Of a stretch of 64,000 nucleotides of DNA, positions 55,707 to 64,000 are shown one piece after another. The position numbers and the translations under genes are program-made. The stretch is taken from contig JAWLBB010000002.1 in NCBI GenBank assembly GCA_041395105.1, forward strand, positions 372,001 to 436,000, in the 5' to 3' direction. The stretch is from Opitutaceae bacterium (GTDB lineage Bacteria > Verrucomicrobiota > Verrucomicrobiia > Opitutales > Opitutaceae). The notes under the pieces are model-generated. The model was not told where the DNA came from, did not search any database, and saw nothing but the letters and a program-made list of their open reading frames with translations. How positions within the stretch are numbered: the stretch's first letter is position 1; each line of letters begins with the position of its first letter.

Positions 55707-56434
55707 CCTCCGCCCCGGACGATTTCACCGCCATCCGGGCCATCACCTTCGATGCGGGAGGCACTCTTCTGGCCCCCCACCCCTCCGTCGGGGAAGTCTA
55801 CGCCGAAGTCCTCGGTTCATTCGACCTCGCCCGTGATCCCATCGCCCTCGAGAACGCCTTTCACGCCGCCTTCTCGACCGTCTCGAAAAACCCTGCCGTC
55901 CTCGATCCGGAGGAACGGGAAAAGGATTTCTGGAGACAGGTTGTTCGGCACACCGTGCGGGACGCCCCCCTGCCCGAGTCGGTTTTTCCGGAAGTATTCG
56001 CCGCGATGTGGGACGCCTTCAGCCACGGCGCCCGCTGGCGGGTCTTTGACGGTTCCCACGCCATCCTGCGAGCCCTGCGGGACCGCGGCTACCGGATCGG
56101 CGTCCTTTCCAACTGGGACCGGCGCCTGCGCAGCGTGCTCGAGGAAACCGGACTGGCCGAACTGATCGATACCGTCGTCATCTCCTCCGACATTGGTATT
56201 GAAAAGCCTGATACTGGCATCTTCCGGGCGGCCGAGGCCCGGATCGGCCAACCGGCCGAATCCTGCCTTCATGTCGGCGACAGCCGGCACCACGACCTGG
56301 CCGGTGCCCGCGCGGCCGGCTGGGCGGGACTGCTCGTGCGCAACGACGGCGGACCGGTCGATCTGCCCGCCATCGGAAGCCTGGCCGACCTCTTCCCCCT
56401 CCTGCCCGGCCCCATCATCGGATCCAATTTATGA
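55703..56434 (+). CDS. HAD superfamily hydrolase
   Basis: This is a 243-residue HAD-IA phosphatase-like enzyme. Motif I is ITFDAGGTLL with nucleophile Asp17; the usual second Asp of DxD is Gly, as in some HAD subgroups (HDHD3-like), which may alter phosphatase activity. Motif II is VLSNWDRRL, motif III Lys lies in GIEKPDTGIF, and motif IV is HVGDSRHHDLAGARAAG. The GTG start overlaps the DUF971 stop (GTGA), and its stop overlaps the hisI start (ATGA). The substrate is unknown; a histidinol-phosphate type role is possible from hisI adjacency only. Confidence 0.88.
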   Translation: MTSAPDDFTAIRAITFDAGGTLLAPHPSVGEVYAEVLGSFDLARDPIALENAFHAAFSTVSKNPAVLDPEEREKDFWRQVVRHTVRDAPLPESVFPEVFAAMWDAFSHGARWRVFDGSHAILRALRDRGYRIGVLSNWDRRLRSVLEETGLAELIDTVVISSDIGIEKPDTGIFRAAEARIGQPAESCLHVGDSRHHDLAGARAAGWAGLLVRNDGGPVDLPAIGSLADLFPLLPGPIIGSNL

Positions 56435-56871
56435 ATACAACCCTCATTCATCCCCGCGCCGACCGGTCCGCCATCGAGACCGGCCTGCAATTCCAGCCCA
56501 AGTTTGATGCCGACGGGCTCATCCCCTGCATCACGGCGGATGCCGTTTCCGGCGACGTCCTCATGTTCGCCTTCATGAACCGGGAAGCGCTCGAACGGAC
56601 GATGACGACCGGCAAGGCCACCTACTACAGTCGTTCCCGCGGCAAGCTCTGGATGAAAGGCGAGGAGTCCGGCAACCGGCTCTCCGTGGTGGAAATGCGG
56701 ATCGACTGCGATCAGGACGTCATCCTGCTGCGGGTGGATCCGGGCACCGGAGCGGCCTGTCACAATGGATTCCGTTCCTGCTTCTACCGGCAGGTCCGGC
56801 CCGACGGTTCGCTCGTCATGATCGGCGGTGACCGTCTTTTTGATCCGGCCGAGATCTACGGGAAAAAGTAG
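56431..56871 (+). CDS. hisI: phosphoribosyl-AMP cyclohydrolase HisI
   Basis: This is a 146-residue enzyme that opens the purine ring of PR-AMP, third step of histidine synthesis. MFAFMNREALERT, TYYSRSRGKLWMKGEESGN, the metal-binding MRIDCDQDVILLRV and the Cys-containing ACHNGFRSCFYR are intact. The HisE domain (PR-ATP pyrophosphohydrolase) is not fused. It is the third gene of the DUF971-HAD-hisI operon with 4-nt overlaps. Confidence 0.95.
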   Translation: MNTTLIHPRADRSAIETGLQFQPKFDADGLIPCITADAVSGDVLMFAFMNREALERTMTTGKATYYSRSRGKLWMKGEESGNRLSVVEMRIDCDQDVILLRVDPGTGAACHNGFRSCFYRQVRPDGSLVMIGGDRLFDPAEIYGKK

Positions 56872-56915
56872 ACACCCCCGCCGGTCCCGATCCTCATTCT
56901 CCGATCGCCAATCCG

Positions 56916-57704
56916 TCAGTCGCGGTGCCCCGGCACAAAGCCCCGCGAACTGAGCCGGGCGAAGTCGAGAAAGGCCGTCAATTCTTCCGATGCCGCCTCG
57001 GGGTGGCCGGCGATCTTTTCCAGGGCCTGGGCCCGGTTGAGACCTTCCCGATAGAGGGCCCGAAAGGCGAACTTGACCCGGTTCATCCGTTCCTCCGCAA
57101 ACCCGGCCCGCTCCAGCCCCACTTTGTTGTAGGCCCGGACGGCCGAGGGATTGCCGTCAACCATGAGGTAGGGAGGGACATCCTGGGTGATCTTGGACAT
57201 TCCCCCCGTCATGCAGTAGGTGCCCACCCGGCAGAATTGGTGCACCCCGGTCATCCCGCCGAAGACGACGTGATCCTCGATCACGACATGACCGGCCAAG
57301 GTGGTGTTGTTGCTCGCGATGATGTGGCTTCCCAGCACACAATCATGGGCCACATGGGTGTAGGCGAGAAGGTGGTTGTGATCGCCGATGATCGTTTCGC
57401 TCTCGGCGGCGGTGGCCGTATGGACGGTGACGAATTCTCTGAATACGTTGTGGGTGCCGATCCGGAGACCGGGCTGCCCGCCCCGATACTTGAGATCCTG
57501 GGTGCGCTGACCGAGGCAGGCGTAGGGAAAGACCTCGCAATGCGGGCCGAGACTCGTTCGTCCCTCGACGCAGGCATGGTGATGGACGGTCGTGCCGCGG
57601 CCGATGGTGACTTCCGGACCGATAAAGGCAAAGGCCCCGATCCGGACCTCCTCAGCCAGGACCGCACCGTCCGAAATAATCGCAGTCGGATGGATCAGAC
57701 TCAT
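56916..57704 (-). CDS. lpxA: acyl-ACP:UDP-N-acetylglucosamine O-acyltransferase LpxA
   Basis: This is a 262-residue left-handed beta-helix enzyme, first step of lipid A synthesis. Hexapeptide repeats run from IHPTAIISDGAVLAEEVRIG through VTIGRGTTVHHHACVEG; the catalytic His lies in LLAYTHVAHDC. The C-terminal helical domain (NKVGLERAGFAEERM) is present. ATG 57704 gives the canonical MSLIHPTAII start; the frame is open to 57743. It follows the lpxC-fabZ gene by 19 bp. Confidence 0.96.
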   Translation of the reverse strand: MSLIHPTAIISDGAVLAEEVRIGAFAFIGPEVTIGRGTTVHHHACVEGRTSLGPHCEVFPYACLGQRTQDLKYRGGQPGLRIGTHNVFREFVTVHTATAAESETIIGDHNHLLAYTHVAHDCVLGSHIIASNNTTLAGHVVIEDHVVFGGMTGVHQFCRVGTYCMTGGMSKITQDVPPYLMVDGNPSAVRAYNKVGLERAGFAEERMNRVKFAFRALYREGLNRAQALEKIAGHPEAASEELTAFLDFARLSSRGFVPGHRD

Positions 57705-57723
57705 TTCAAGGCAGGGTCGAACG

Positions 57724-59052
57724 TCAATCGGATGGCTCGGCATCGATCAGGGCGAACATCAGCTCGCCGCTGGAAACCACTTCACCATCCACGGTGCAGG
57801 TGGCCTCGGCCACTCCTATCTTGTTGCCGCGGCTCTTGGTCAGACGGGCCCGGATGACGAGTTGATCGCCCGGCCTGACCGCCTTGCGGAACTTGACCTT
57901 GTCGCAGCTCATGAAAAAGGCGGTCTTGCCCTCATTGCTCGTGCGCCGCAGCATGATGATCCCGGCCGCCTGGGCCATCGCCTCGATCTGGAGGACGCCG
58001 GGCATGACCGGCTCGCCCGGAAAGTGCCCCAGAAAATAGGGCTCGTTATAGGTAACGTTTTTCACCGCCGTCAGTTCTTCGTCCCCGACGAACTCGACCA
58101 CCTTGTCGACCATCAGGAACGGATAGCGATGCGGCAGGGTGTCGAGGACCCGCTTGATATCAAGGGAGGTCTCCGTCGGCAGGACGGTGCCGCGCCGGGC
58201 CTTCGGCTTCTTGCGTTTGCGACCGCTCTCCAGCTTCTCCGCGAGCGCCTTGGTCAGGTCGGCGTTGATGGCGTGGCCGGGTCGAACGGCGACGATATGG
58301 GCGTGGAGCGGCCGGCCCAGCAGGAGGATGTCGCCGACGATATCCAGAATCTTGTGACGGACGAACTCATCGGGAAAGCGAAGCGGTTCCTTCGAGATGA
58401 TCTTGTCACCCTTCAGGACCACGGCACAGTCGAGACTGCCCCCCTTGATCTTCCCCATCTTGATCAGCTCCTCGATATCCTCATAGATCGTGAAGGTCCG
58501 GGCCGCCGCGATCTGGGTCGCGTAGATTTCCGGATCGATGGTGATCGAAAGGTGCTGGGTGTGGATGCCCCGATCGTCGGCCGAGGTGCAGGTGATCTTC
58601 AGCTGATCCGAAGGCAGGGCGATGAGAGATGAATTCCCGCGGGTGACCGAGACGGGCTCCTCCAGGTCATAATATTCCCGGTCGCGATCCTGTTCCACCG
58701 GTTCGCCTTCGATGATGAGGTTGACGAAGGGCCGGGCGGACCCGTCCATGATCGGAGGTTCGCTGGCGTTCATCTCGACCACGACATTGTCGATCGCGTA
58801 GCCGTGCAGGGCGCTCAGGACATGCTCCACTGTATGGATCTGGGCGTGCCCCGAGGTGATGGTGGTGCTGCGAACCAGATCGGTGACCTGACTTATATGT
58901 GGCTTGATCTCCGGCGATCCGTGCAGATCGACCCGACGGAAGACCACCCCGTGGTCCACCGGGGCGGGTTTCAGAGTCAAGGTGACGTTGTCTCCGGTAT
59001 GCAGCGCCGTGCCGGTCAGGCTGACTTCGCGCAAAAGGGTTCGTTGCTTCAT
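57724..59052 (-). CDS. lpxC/fabZ: LpxC-FabZ fusion (UDP-acyl-GlcNAc deacetylase / hydroxyacyl-ACP dehydratase)
   Basis: This is a 442-residue fusion. Residues 1-280 are LpxC, the zinc deacetylase committing to lipid A: TLLREVSLTGTALHTGDN, the zinc His in HTVEHVLSALHG, FVRHKILDIVGDILLLGRP and GHAINADLTKAL. Residues 300-442 are FabZ: LDTLPHRYPFLMVDKV with catalytic His and GHFPGEPVMPGVLQIEAMAQ with Glu. The same fusion is known from Bacteroidetes and some other groups. It joins enzymes competing for the same hydroxyacyl pool. It is followed by lpxA. Confidence 0.96.
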   Translation of the reverse strand: MKQRTLLREVSLTGTALHTGDNVTLTLKPAPVDHGVVFRRVDLHGSPEIKPHISQVTDLVRSTTITSGHAQIHTVEHVLSALHGYAIDNVVVEMNASEPPIMDGSARPFVNLIIEGEPVEQDRDREYYDLEEPVSVTRGNSSLIALPSDQLKITCTSADDRGIHTQHLSITIDPEIYATQIAAARTFTIYEDIEELIKMGKIKGGSLDCAVVLKGDKIISKEPLRFPDEFVRHKILDIVGDILLLGRPLHAHIVAVRPGHAINADLTKALAEKLESGRKRKKPKARRGTVLPTETSLDIKRVLDTLPHRYPFLMVDKVVEFVGDEELTAVKNVTYNEPYFLGHFPGEPVMPGVLQIEAMAQAAGIIMLRRTSNEGKTAFFMSCDKVKFRKAVRPGDQLVIRARLTKSRGNKIGVAEATCTVDGEVVSSGELMFALIDAEPSD

Positions 59053-59356
59053 GGTATTGGTTTAGGGACTGAGCCACCGCCGACAGGTCTTCACACCCCT
59101 GAAACCAAGTGATCCGGAGCCAGTCAAATCGAAGGTGAGCGCCGTGAGGCGGAATCGGTTTGCACGAGCGGATCGACGCAGGACGGAGGGAAGAGCGGAG
59201 GCGAAGCCAGTGTCGGAGGCCACCGTCAAATGACAAGCCCAGAGATGCGCGCCCGGTCCGCCCCGATGAAAATGTCAAAAAACGCTCAAACCGACTCCCT
59301 TTCCTAAAGTCGGCTTTCCTTCACGGCCCGGATCGTGTCATGATGGCGGGAGATTC

Positions 59357-59584
59357 ATGATCCAGCCGGCCGCCACCCACCCCATGACGCTTCTGTTCCC
59401 GCCTCCGGCCCCCCGCCTGCAGGCTTTCGGCCATCAAGCCGGTGAACGCCCGGCCGAGTCCCTGGCCGCGCCGGCGGGAAGATTCGAGGAGATTGTCCGC
59501 CACCATGGCATGGTGACAGCGGCCGAACGGGAATTCAGCCGCCTCCTGCCACGGATGGAAGCGGTCCTGGCCCCGATCGGTTGA
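59357..59584 (+). CDS. possible small protein, unrecognised
   Basis: A 75-residue ORF in the 611-bp gap between lpxC-fabZ and efp. It has a Pro/Ala-rich N-terminus and a short helix-like C-terminus (EEIVRHHGMVTAAEREFSRLL). No family or clear ribosome binding site is seen. It may be a chance frame; the rest of the gap shows nothing else. Confidence 0.3.
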   Translation: MIQPAATHPMTLLFPPPAPRLQAFGHQAGERPAESLAAPAGRFEEIVRHHGMVTAAEREFSRLLPRMEAVLAPIG

Positions 59585-59602
59585 TCCACCCGTTTCGAGG
59601 TA

Positions 59603-59608
59603 TTGACA
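59603..59608 (+). promoter_or_regulatory. possible -35 element upstream of efp
   Basis: A perfect TTGACA lies 56 nt before the efp ATG. The matching -10 is weak (TAAGTG after 18 nt), so this is only a candidate promoter. Confidence 0.3.
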
Positions 59609-59663
59609 TCGCTCCGGGCAATGGCCTAAGTGCCGTCCTTTACGGACCAAGCCCACGACCGTT

Positions 59664-60227
59664 ATGATTCAAGCCAGCAGTATCCGAAAAGGTAATGTCA
59701 TCTCCTACCAGAACGAGAGCCATCTCGTCCTGGAAACCCAGCACCGCACGCCCGGGAATCTGCGGGCCTTTGTGCAGGCCAAGCTGCGCAATCTGCGCAC
59801 CGGCCGGAGTTCGGACGTCCGATTCGCCTCCACCGAGTCGATCGAAGTCCTGACCACCGATCGACAGAGTTTCGAGTTCAGCTACCACGACCGCGACAGT
59901 TTCAGCTTCATGAATCCGGAGACCTTCGAAACGATCGAACTCTCGGAGGAACTGGTCGGCCAGAACAAGAACTACCTGGCACCCAACGGTTCGGTTGAAG
60001 TGCTCTTTGTCGATGGAATCCCGGTCGATCTGACCCTTCCTTCCACCGTCATCCTGAAGGTGGCGGAGTCGGCTGAAGGGCTCAAGGGCGACACGGCCAG
60101 CAATGTCCAGAAACCCGCCACCATGGAGACCGGGCTCGTCGTCCAGGTTCCTCTTTTCATCAAGGCGGGCGAGATGCTGAAGATCAGCACCTCGGACGGT
60201 TCCTACATGGGTCGGTCCACGTCCTGA
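59664..60227 (+). CDS. efp: elongation factor P
   Basis: This is a 187-residue translation factor that rescues ribosomes stalled at polyproline. It has the three-domain layout with YQNESHLVLETQHRTPG, VQAKLRNLRTG, the OB domain and the EF-P signature KPATMETGLVVQVPLFIKAGE. The loop tip that carries modified Lys34 in E. coli reads PGNLRAF, so Asn32 stands in place of Lys or Arg. An intrinsic-type hairpin follows. Confidence 0.95.
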   Translation: MIQASSIRKGNVISYQNESHLVLETQHRTPGNLRAFVQAKLRNLRTGRSSDVRFASTESIEVLTTDRQSFEFSYHDRDSFSFMNPETFETIELSEELVGQNKNYLAPNGSVEVLFVDGIPVDLTLPSTVILKVAESAEGLKGDTASNVQKPATMETGLVVQVPLFIKAGEMLKISTSDGSYMGRSTS

Positions 60228-60254
60228 AAGGCCGATTCCCCCCCGGAAATGAAA

Positions 60255-60282
60255 GCCCCCGGACCGCAACGGTTCCGAGGGC
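60255..60282 (+). terminator. terminator hairpin after efp
   Basis: GCCCCCGGACCG and CGGTTCCGAGGGC pair with two mismatches around a short CAA loop, 28 bp past the efp stop, followed by CTTTCC. It also faces the end of the convergent phosphorylase gene. Confidence 0.65.
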
Positions 60283-60308
60283 CTTTCCGCGCAAAACGGC
60301 GGCGACGA

Positions 60309-61652
60309 TCAGGCGACCCGCTCGACCACCAGGGGCGGAGGAGTCGGACGCTTCGGCGCCAGACGGTAGGCAGCCTTGAACGACTCCAGGGCCGCCTCCA
60401 GCTTGGACTCGTCATTGTAGTGAATCATCATGAGAGGCTCACCCTGCTTGACCTGGGTGCCGACCTTCTTGATCTCGGAGACACCGACTGCGTAATCGAT
60501 CTTGCCCTTGGGCTTTGAGGCACCCGCTCCGAGCATGTGAACCCCCCGGGCGATCATGGCGGCATTGATGGTGTGAACGTAGCCGCGCTTGGGAGCCGGC
60601 AGTTTGCGGATATGCTTGGCGGCCGGAAACTTGTCGGGATTGTCTATATAGGAGGTGTCCCCGCCCTGGGCAGCCACGATCTTCTTCAGGGTCTCCAGGG
60701 CACTGCCGTCCTCAAGATGCCGCTGCACGGTCTGTTTGGCCGAGAGGGTCGAGCCGGCCACTCCGGCCAGACGGACGATTTCCATCCCCAGCTTGAGCAC
60801 GAGCTCCTTGAGGTCTTCCGGCCCCTCCCCCTTCAGAAGTTGAATGGCTTCTTTGACTTCCAGTGCCGTCCCGACAGAATCGCCCAGTGGCTGGTTCATG
60901 TCGGTCACGAGCGCGACACAGCGGCGCTTCATCGAGCGGCCAACCCGTGTCATCGACCGGGCGAGTTGCTTGGCCTGTTCCAAATCCTTGATAAAGGAAC
61001 CATTACCCCACTTCACGTCGATAACCAGGCCTTCGGACCCCTCGGCGAGCTTCTTGCTGAGAACACTTCCGGTGATGAGCGGGAGACTCGGGATGGTCCC
61101 GGTCTGCCGGCGCAGTTCAAAAAGTTTGGCATCGGCCGGGGCAAGATCCTCGCTCTGGCGGACAATCGCCCCCTGGATGTTCTCCAGCTGATGGACGAAG
61201 GTCTTGATTGAAAGATCGCTCTGGAATCCCGGGATGGCCCCGAGCTTGTCGAGCGTTCCAATCACATAATCCTGTTCCTGACCGCACATCATCGGGATCA
61301 CAATCCCACTGGCCACCGCCAGCGGAACGAGAACAAGCGAGGTCTTGTCGCCCACCCCGCCGGTCGAATATTTGTCGATCTTCGGCTTGGCGATATGTGA
61401 CAGATCAATGACTTCACCGGAAAGCATCAACTCCTCGGTCAGGATAGCCGTCTCCTGGGCGGACATACCCTGGAAGTAGATCGCCATGGCCAACGCAGCC
61501 AGTTGATGTTGAGGGATTTCACCTTCCTCTGTCGAATCGATGATATAGCGGATTTCGTCCTGCGAAAACTCACCACCGTCACGCTTTTTCTCGATGAGAT
61601 AGGTGTAGGAGGGCTTCACAAAACGACGGCCGGAGAGGGTTCTTCTTGTCAT
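60309..61652 (-). CDS. deoA: thymidine/pyrimidine-nucleoside phosphorylase homologue with altered motif
   Basis: This is a 447-residue protein of the DeoA/PyNP family (phosphorolysis of thymidine or uridine). The fold is intact: helical N-domain (KKRDGGEFSQDEI), YSTGGVGDKTSLVL phosphate loop, ELRRQTGTIPSLPLITGSVL, SKKLAEG, LVTDMNQPLGDSVG and the C-terminal domain. However, the loop that normally reads SGRGLGHTGGT is CGQEQDYVIGT at 123-133; the His of this loop (His85 in E. coli) is Tyr129. KTGAGAFMK is also changed to KWGNGSFIK. Activity or substrate may differ. Start ATG 61652; GTG 61619 is an alternative. Confidence 0.85.
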   Translation of the reverse strand: MTRRTLSGRRFVKPSYTYLIEKKRDGGEFSQDEIRYIIDSTEEGEIPQHQLAALAMAIYFQGMSAQETAILTEELMLSGEVIDLSHIAKPKIDKYSTGGVGDKTSLVLVPLAVASGIVIPMMCGQEQDYVIGTLDKLGAIPGFQSDLSIKTFVHQLENIQGAIVRQSEDLAPADAKLFELRRQTGTIPSLPLITGSVLSKKLAEGSEGLVIDVKWGNGSFIKDLEQAKQLARSMTRVGRSMKRRCVALVTDMNQPLGDSVGTALEVKEAIQLLKGEGPEDLKELVLKLGMEIVRLAGVAGSTLSAKQTVQRHLEDGSALETLKKIVAAQGGDTSYIDNPDKFPAAKHIRKLPAPKRGYVHTINAAMIARGVHMLGAGASKPKGKIDYAVGVSEIKKVGTQVKQGEPLMMIHYNDESKLEAALESFKAAYRLAPKRPTPPPLVVERVA

Positions 61653-61698
61653 AAAACGTAGATACTAACGAAGTGCTGTCTGATTACCTAAAACTCTT

Positions 61699-61728
61699 AG
61701 TATAAACCTATTGGGAAAGATATGTCGA
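61699..61728 (-). promoter_or_regulatory. sigma70-type promoter for the phosphorylase gene
   Basis: On the minus strand TCGACA (61728-61723), an 18-nt spacer and TATACT (61704-61699) match the consensus at five of six positions each. The start site would fall near 61692, giving a leader of about 40 nt to ATG 61652. Confidence 0.6.
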
Positions 61729-61818
61729 GGGCATAATTCGCTCCGGACCAACTTTCCGGGACCTGCGGGCGCCAACTCTGTTCTTGAATCCGCCGAGGCC
61801 GCCCGCCTGAGTGAAGGG

Positions 61819-63573
61819 ATGAGTCCATGGTTCGACCTGCCCAAAATTCTCGACGGCAAAGTGCGCCTGGCCGCCACGGCCGTCCTCGGCGAGTCCGAAC
61901 TCCAGCCCGACATCCGCCCGGCCGATCCTCGTTTCGGGGACTTTCAGGCCAATGGTGTCCTGCCCTACGCCAAGAGCGTTCGTCAGAACCCCCGGGAAAT
62001 CGCCAGCCGGATCATCGGGAAACTGACCGAGGACGCCGAACTGAACGATGCGGTCTCGATCGATCTGGCCGGCCCCGGCTTCATCAATTTCCGGTTGAAA
62101 CCCGCCTTTCTTCTTAAGTGGCTGCAGACGTTTTCGACCGAAGATGACCTGAGGAGCGGAGCCGGTGCTTTCTACCACGGCAAACGGGTGGTGGTCGACT
62201 TCGGTTCACCCAACACCGCGAAGCAGATGCACGTCGGCCACATCCGCTCGCTCGTCATCGGTGAAGCCATCTGCCGGCTGCTGGCCTTCTGCGGGGCGGA
62301 CGTCGTCCGCGACAATCATCTGGGCGACTGGGGCACGCCCTACGGAAAGATCTTCTACGCCTACAAACGCTTTCTGGACCCGGTTGCCCTCCGGGACGAC
62401 CCCCTCGAGGAGCTCGAGCGGCTCTACAAGCAGGGTGACCTCGCCACCCGCGAGGATGCCGACGCACTCGAGGAAGCCCGGGGAGAACTGGTCAAGCTTC
62501 AGGCCGGTGACCCGGAAAGCCTCGCTCTCTGGGAACGGATCAACACCCTGACCCTGGAGGCACTCCAGGCCACCTACGATCGTCTCGGCATTCACTACGA
62601 TGTCGTTCTTGGAGAAAGCTTCTACCGGGACAAGGTCGACCAAGTCTATCACGAGCTGACCGCCCGGGCCATCGCGGAGGAGAGCGATGGCGCCCTGGTC
62701 GTCTTCCACCCGGATCATCCCCGGTTCAAGACCCAGCCGTTCATCGTGCGAAAATCCGACGGGGCCAGCAACTACGCCTCGACCGACCTTGCCACCATGC
62801 TCTACCGGTTGGAGCATTTTCGAGCGGACATGATCATCATCGTGACCGACAGCCGGCAGGGTGACCATTTCGAGCAACTGGAACTCACCACCCGCAAGTG
62901 GTTCGCCGCCACCGGACGCAGCATGCCGGAATTCCACCATGTCACTTTCGGGACGATTCTTGGTGAGGACGGCAAGGCGATCAAGACCCGCAGCGGCGAT
63001 CCGATCCGGCTGAAGACCCTGCTCAACGAGTCCCGGGACCGGGCACTTCAAACCGTGCGATCCAAAAGCCCCGACCTGCCAGAAGCGGAGAGCCTGGAAA
63101 TCGCCGAAGCCGTCGGGATCGGTGCCGTGATCTACGCCGATCTCAGCCAGAATCGGACCGGAGACTATGTTTTCTCCTGGGACAAACTCCTCAGCCTCGA
63201 AGGAAACACCGCCCCCTACCTGCAGTATGCGGCCGCCCGGATCCACAGCATCTTCCGCCGATCGGGGGACGGACTGGTCGAGGATCCGGCCCGGGCCTCG
63301 GTCTTCGACACCCCGGAGGAACTCGCTCTGGCCGGCAAGATCATTGCCTTTGTCTCGATCATCCAACAGACCGCGGCTTCCCTGCGTCCCCATTACCTCT
63401 GCACCTACCTCTATGAACTGGCCGGTCTGTTCAGCAGCTTCTACAACGCCAACCGCGTCCTCGTTGACGAGGAAGACATCCGCCAGCGTCGTCTGCTCCT
63501 CTGCCGCCGGGTCCTGCTTATCCTCGAGACCGGTCTTCATCTTCTGGCCATTCGGACGATGAAACGGATGTAA
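61819..63573 (+). CDS. argS: arginyl-tRNA synthetase
   Basis: This is a 584-residue class I synthetase. The N-terminal Add1 domain (residues 1-115) is followed by VDFGSPNTAKQMHVGHIRS, with the HIGH motif as HVGH at 138-141, and DNHLGDWGTPYGK. The KMSK equivalent reads AIKTRSGDPIRL, usual for this ArgRS type, and the C-terminal DALR anticodon domain is present (YLQYAAARIHSI). ATG 61819 has AAGGG just before it and fits the family start; the frame is open to 61711. Confidence 0.96.
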   Translation: MSPWFDLPKILDGKVRLAATAVLGESELQPDIRPADPRFGDFQANGVLPYAKSVRQNPREIASRIIGKLTEDAELNDAVSIDLAGPGFINFRLKPAFLLKWLQTFSTEDDLRSGAGAFYHGKRVVVDFGSPNTAKQMHVGHIRSLVIGEAICRLLAFCGADVVRDNHLGDWGTPYGKIFYAYKRFLDPVALRDDPLEELERLYKQGDLATREDADALEEARGELVKLQAGDPESLALWERINTLTLEALQATYDRLGIHYDVVLGESFYRDKVDQVYHELTARAIAEESDGALVVFHPDHPRFKTQPFIVRKSDGASNYASTDLATMLYRLEHFRADMIIIVTDSRQGDHFEQLELTTRKWFAATGRSMPEFHHVTFGTILGEDGKAIKTRSGDPIRLKTLLNESRDRALQTVRSKSPDLPEAESLEIAEAVGIGAVIYADLSQNRTGDYVFSWDKLLSLEGNTAPYLQYAAARIHSIFRRSGDGLVEDPARASVFDTPEELALAGKIIAFVSIIQQTAASLRPHYLCTYLYELAGLFSSFYNANRVLVDEEDIRQRRLLLCRRVLLILETGLHLLAIRTMKRM

Positions 63574-63720
63574 ACAGGACGTCGGGTGAAGATCCGGGGG
63601 AATCCGTGCCCGGTCGCGGACTTGCCGGTTTTCTCAGATCCTCCCTAACGTTTTCACTGAGAACGACCGATACATTCCCCTTGAAGCACACCAGGTCCCG
63701 GTTTTAGCGCCATTCAGAAC

Positions 63721-64000
63721 ATGATCACCCAAATGGAGGAGTATTATATCCGCAAAGAGGGCGACGAGGACTCCCGCGGTCCTTTCACCCTGGATCAACT
63801 GTCGTCCCTCGTCGAAGCAGAGCAGGTCGATCGGGATACTTTCTACTACGAGGCTACGTCGGAAAAATGGGTGCAGATCTCCACCAATGAGGATCTTGTG
63901 GCCTTTCTCTTTCCGGAACGACGCCGACTGAAGGTCAAACCCAAGGACACGGTTTCAACCCTGAACGTCAAACGGGAGGATGACCGACCCATCGTGGTCG
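63721..64000 (+). CDS. GYF_2-domain protein, 3' truncated by window edge
   Basis: The frame is open from ATG 63721 (or ATG 63733) to the window end, giving 93 residues. The start EEYYIRKEGDEDSRGPFTLD followed by LVEAEQVDRDTFYYEATSEKW matches the GYF_2 domain, common at the N-terminus of membrane proteins in Verrucomicrobiota and Planctomycetes. The rest of the protein is outside the window. It is 147 bp after argS. Confidence 0.75.
   Translation, partial: MITQMEEYYIRKEGDEDSRGPFTLDQLSSLVEAEQVDRDTFYYEATSEKWVQISTNEDLVAFLFPERRRLKVKPKDTVSTLNVKREDDRPIVV

Overview
The window is a GC-rich bacterial chromosome segment with dense, often overlapping genes. It encodes a Gram-negative envelope (lpxA and an LpxC-FabZ fusion) and a meso-diaminopimelate type peptidoglycan (the DNPR motif of MurE). 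The murC-murB fusion, the lpxC-fabZ fusion, the C-terminal repeats of the secreted subtilase and the GYF_2-type protein at the right edge suggest Verrucomicrobiota, probably an Opitutae-like lineage. That placement is inference from family knowledge; no marker gene such as 16S rRNA is present. I saw no tRNA, rRNA, CRISPR array, insertion sequence or prophage.

Left part (1-9.8 kb): a truncated ABC-transporter ATPase, then a signalling locus. On the minus strand a LuxD-like hydrolase fused to a SAM methyltransferase, a polytopic membrane histidine kinase and a receiver-tailed protein are joined by 4-nt start/stop overlaps. Divergently, two more kinases follow: one with a degenerate receiver, one receiver-kinase. 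The gene content recalls the Ralstonia PhcB-PhcS-PhcR quorum-sensing system (methyltransferase, sensor kinase, receiver-kinase). It is the most interesting locus in the window.

9.8-31.9 kb is mainly housekeeping and metabolism: rmuC, a GlcD-like flavoprotein, an SLC10-type transporter, murJ, a phosphotransacetylase followed by a separate P-loop/DRTGG protein (the E. coli Pta domains split into two genes in swapped order), three small membrane or zinc-ribbon genes, a prenyl diphosphate synthase, the gap-pgk-tpiA glycolytic cluster, a pullulanase-like GH13 enzyme, mnmA, a PilB/GspE ATPase with a small N-domain partner, and obgE. A 458-bp convergent gap after mnmA carries a diverged repeat pair and a strong hairpin.

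31.9-55.2 kb: a large secreted S8 peptidase lies beside a complete division and cell wall (dcw) cluster on the minus strand. The order is mraZ, a small unknown ORF, rsmH, ftsL, ftsI, murE, murF, mraY, murD, a LysM lipoprotein, ftsW, murG, murC-murB fusion, ftsQ, ftsA, ftsZ. No ddl is present. A clear MraZ operator (CCCCA units every 10 bp) precedes mraZ.

55.3-64 kb: a DUF971, HAD and hisI operon, lpxC-fabZ plus lpxA, efp with an unusual loop-tip Asn, a divergent thymidine phosphorylase homologue, argS, and a truncated GYF_2-domain gene at the right edge.
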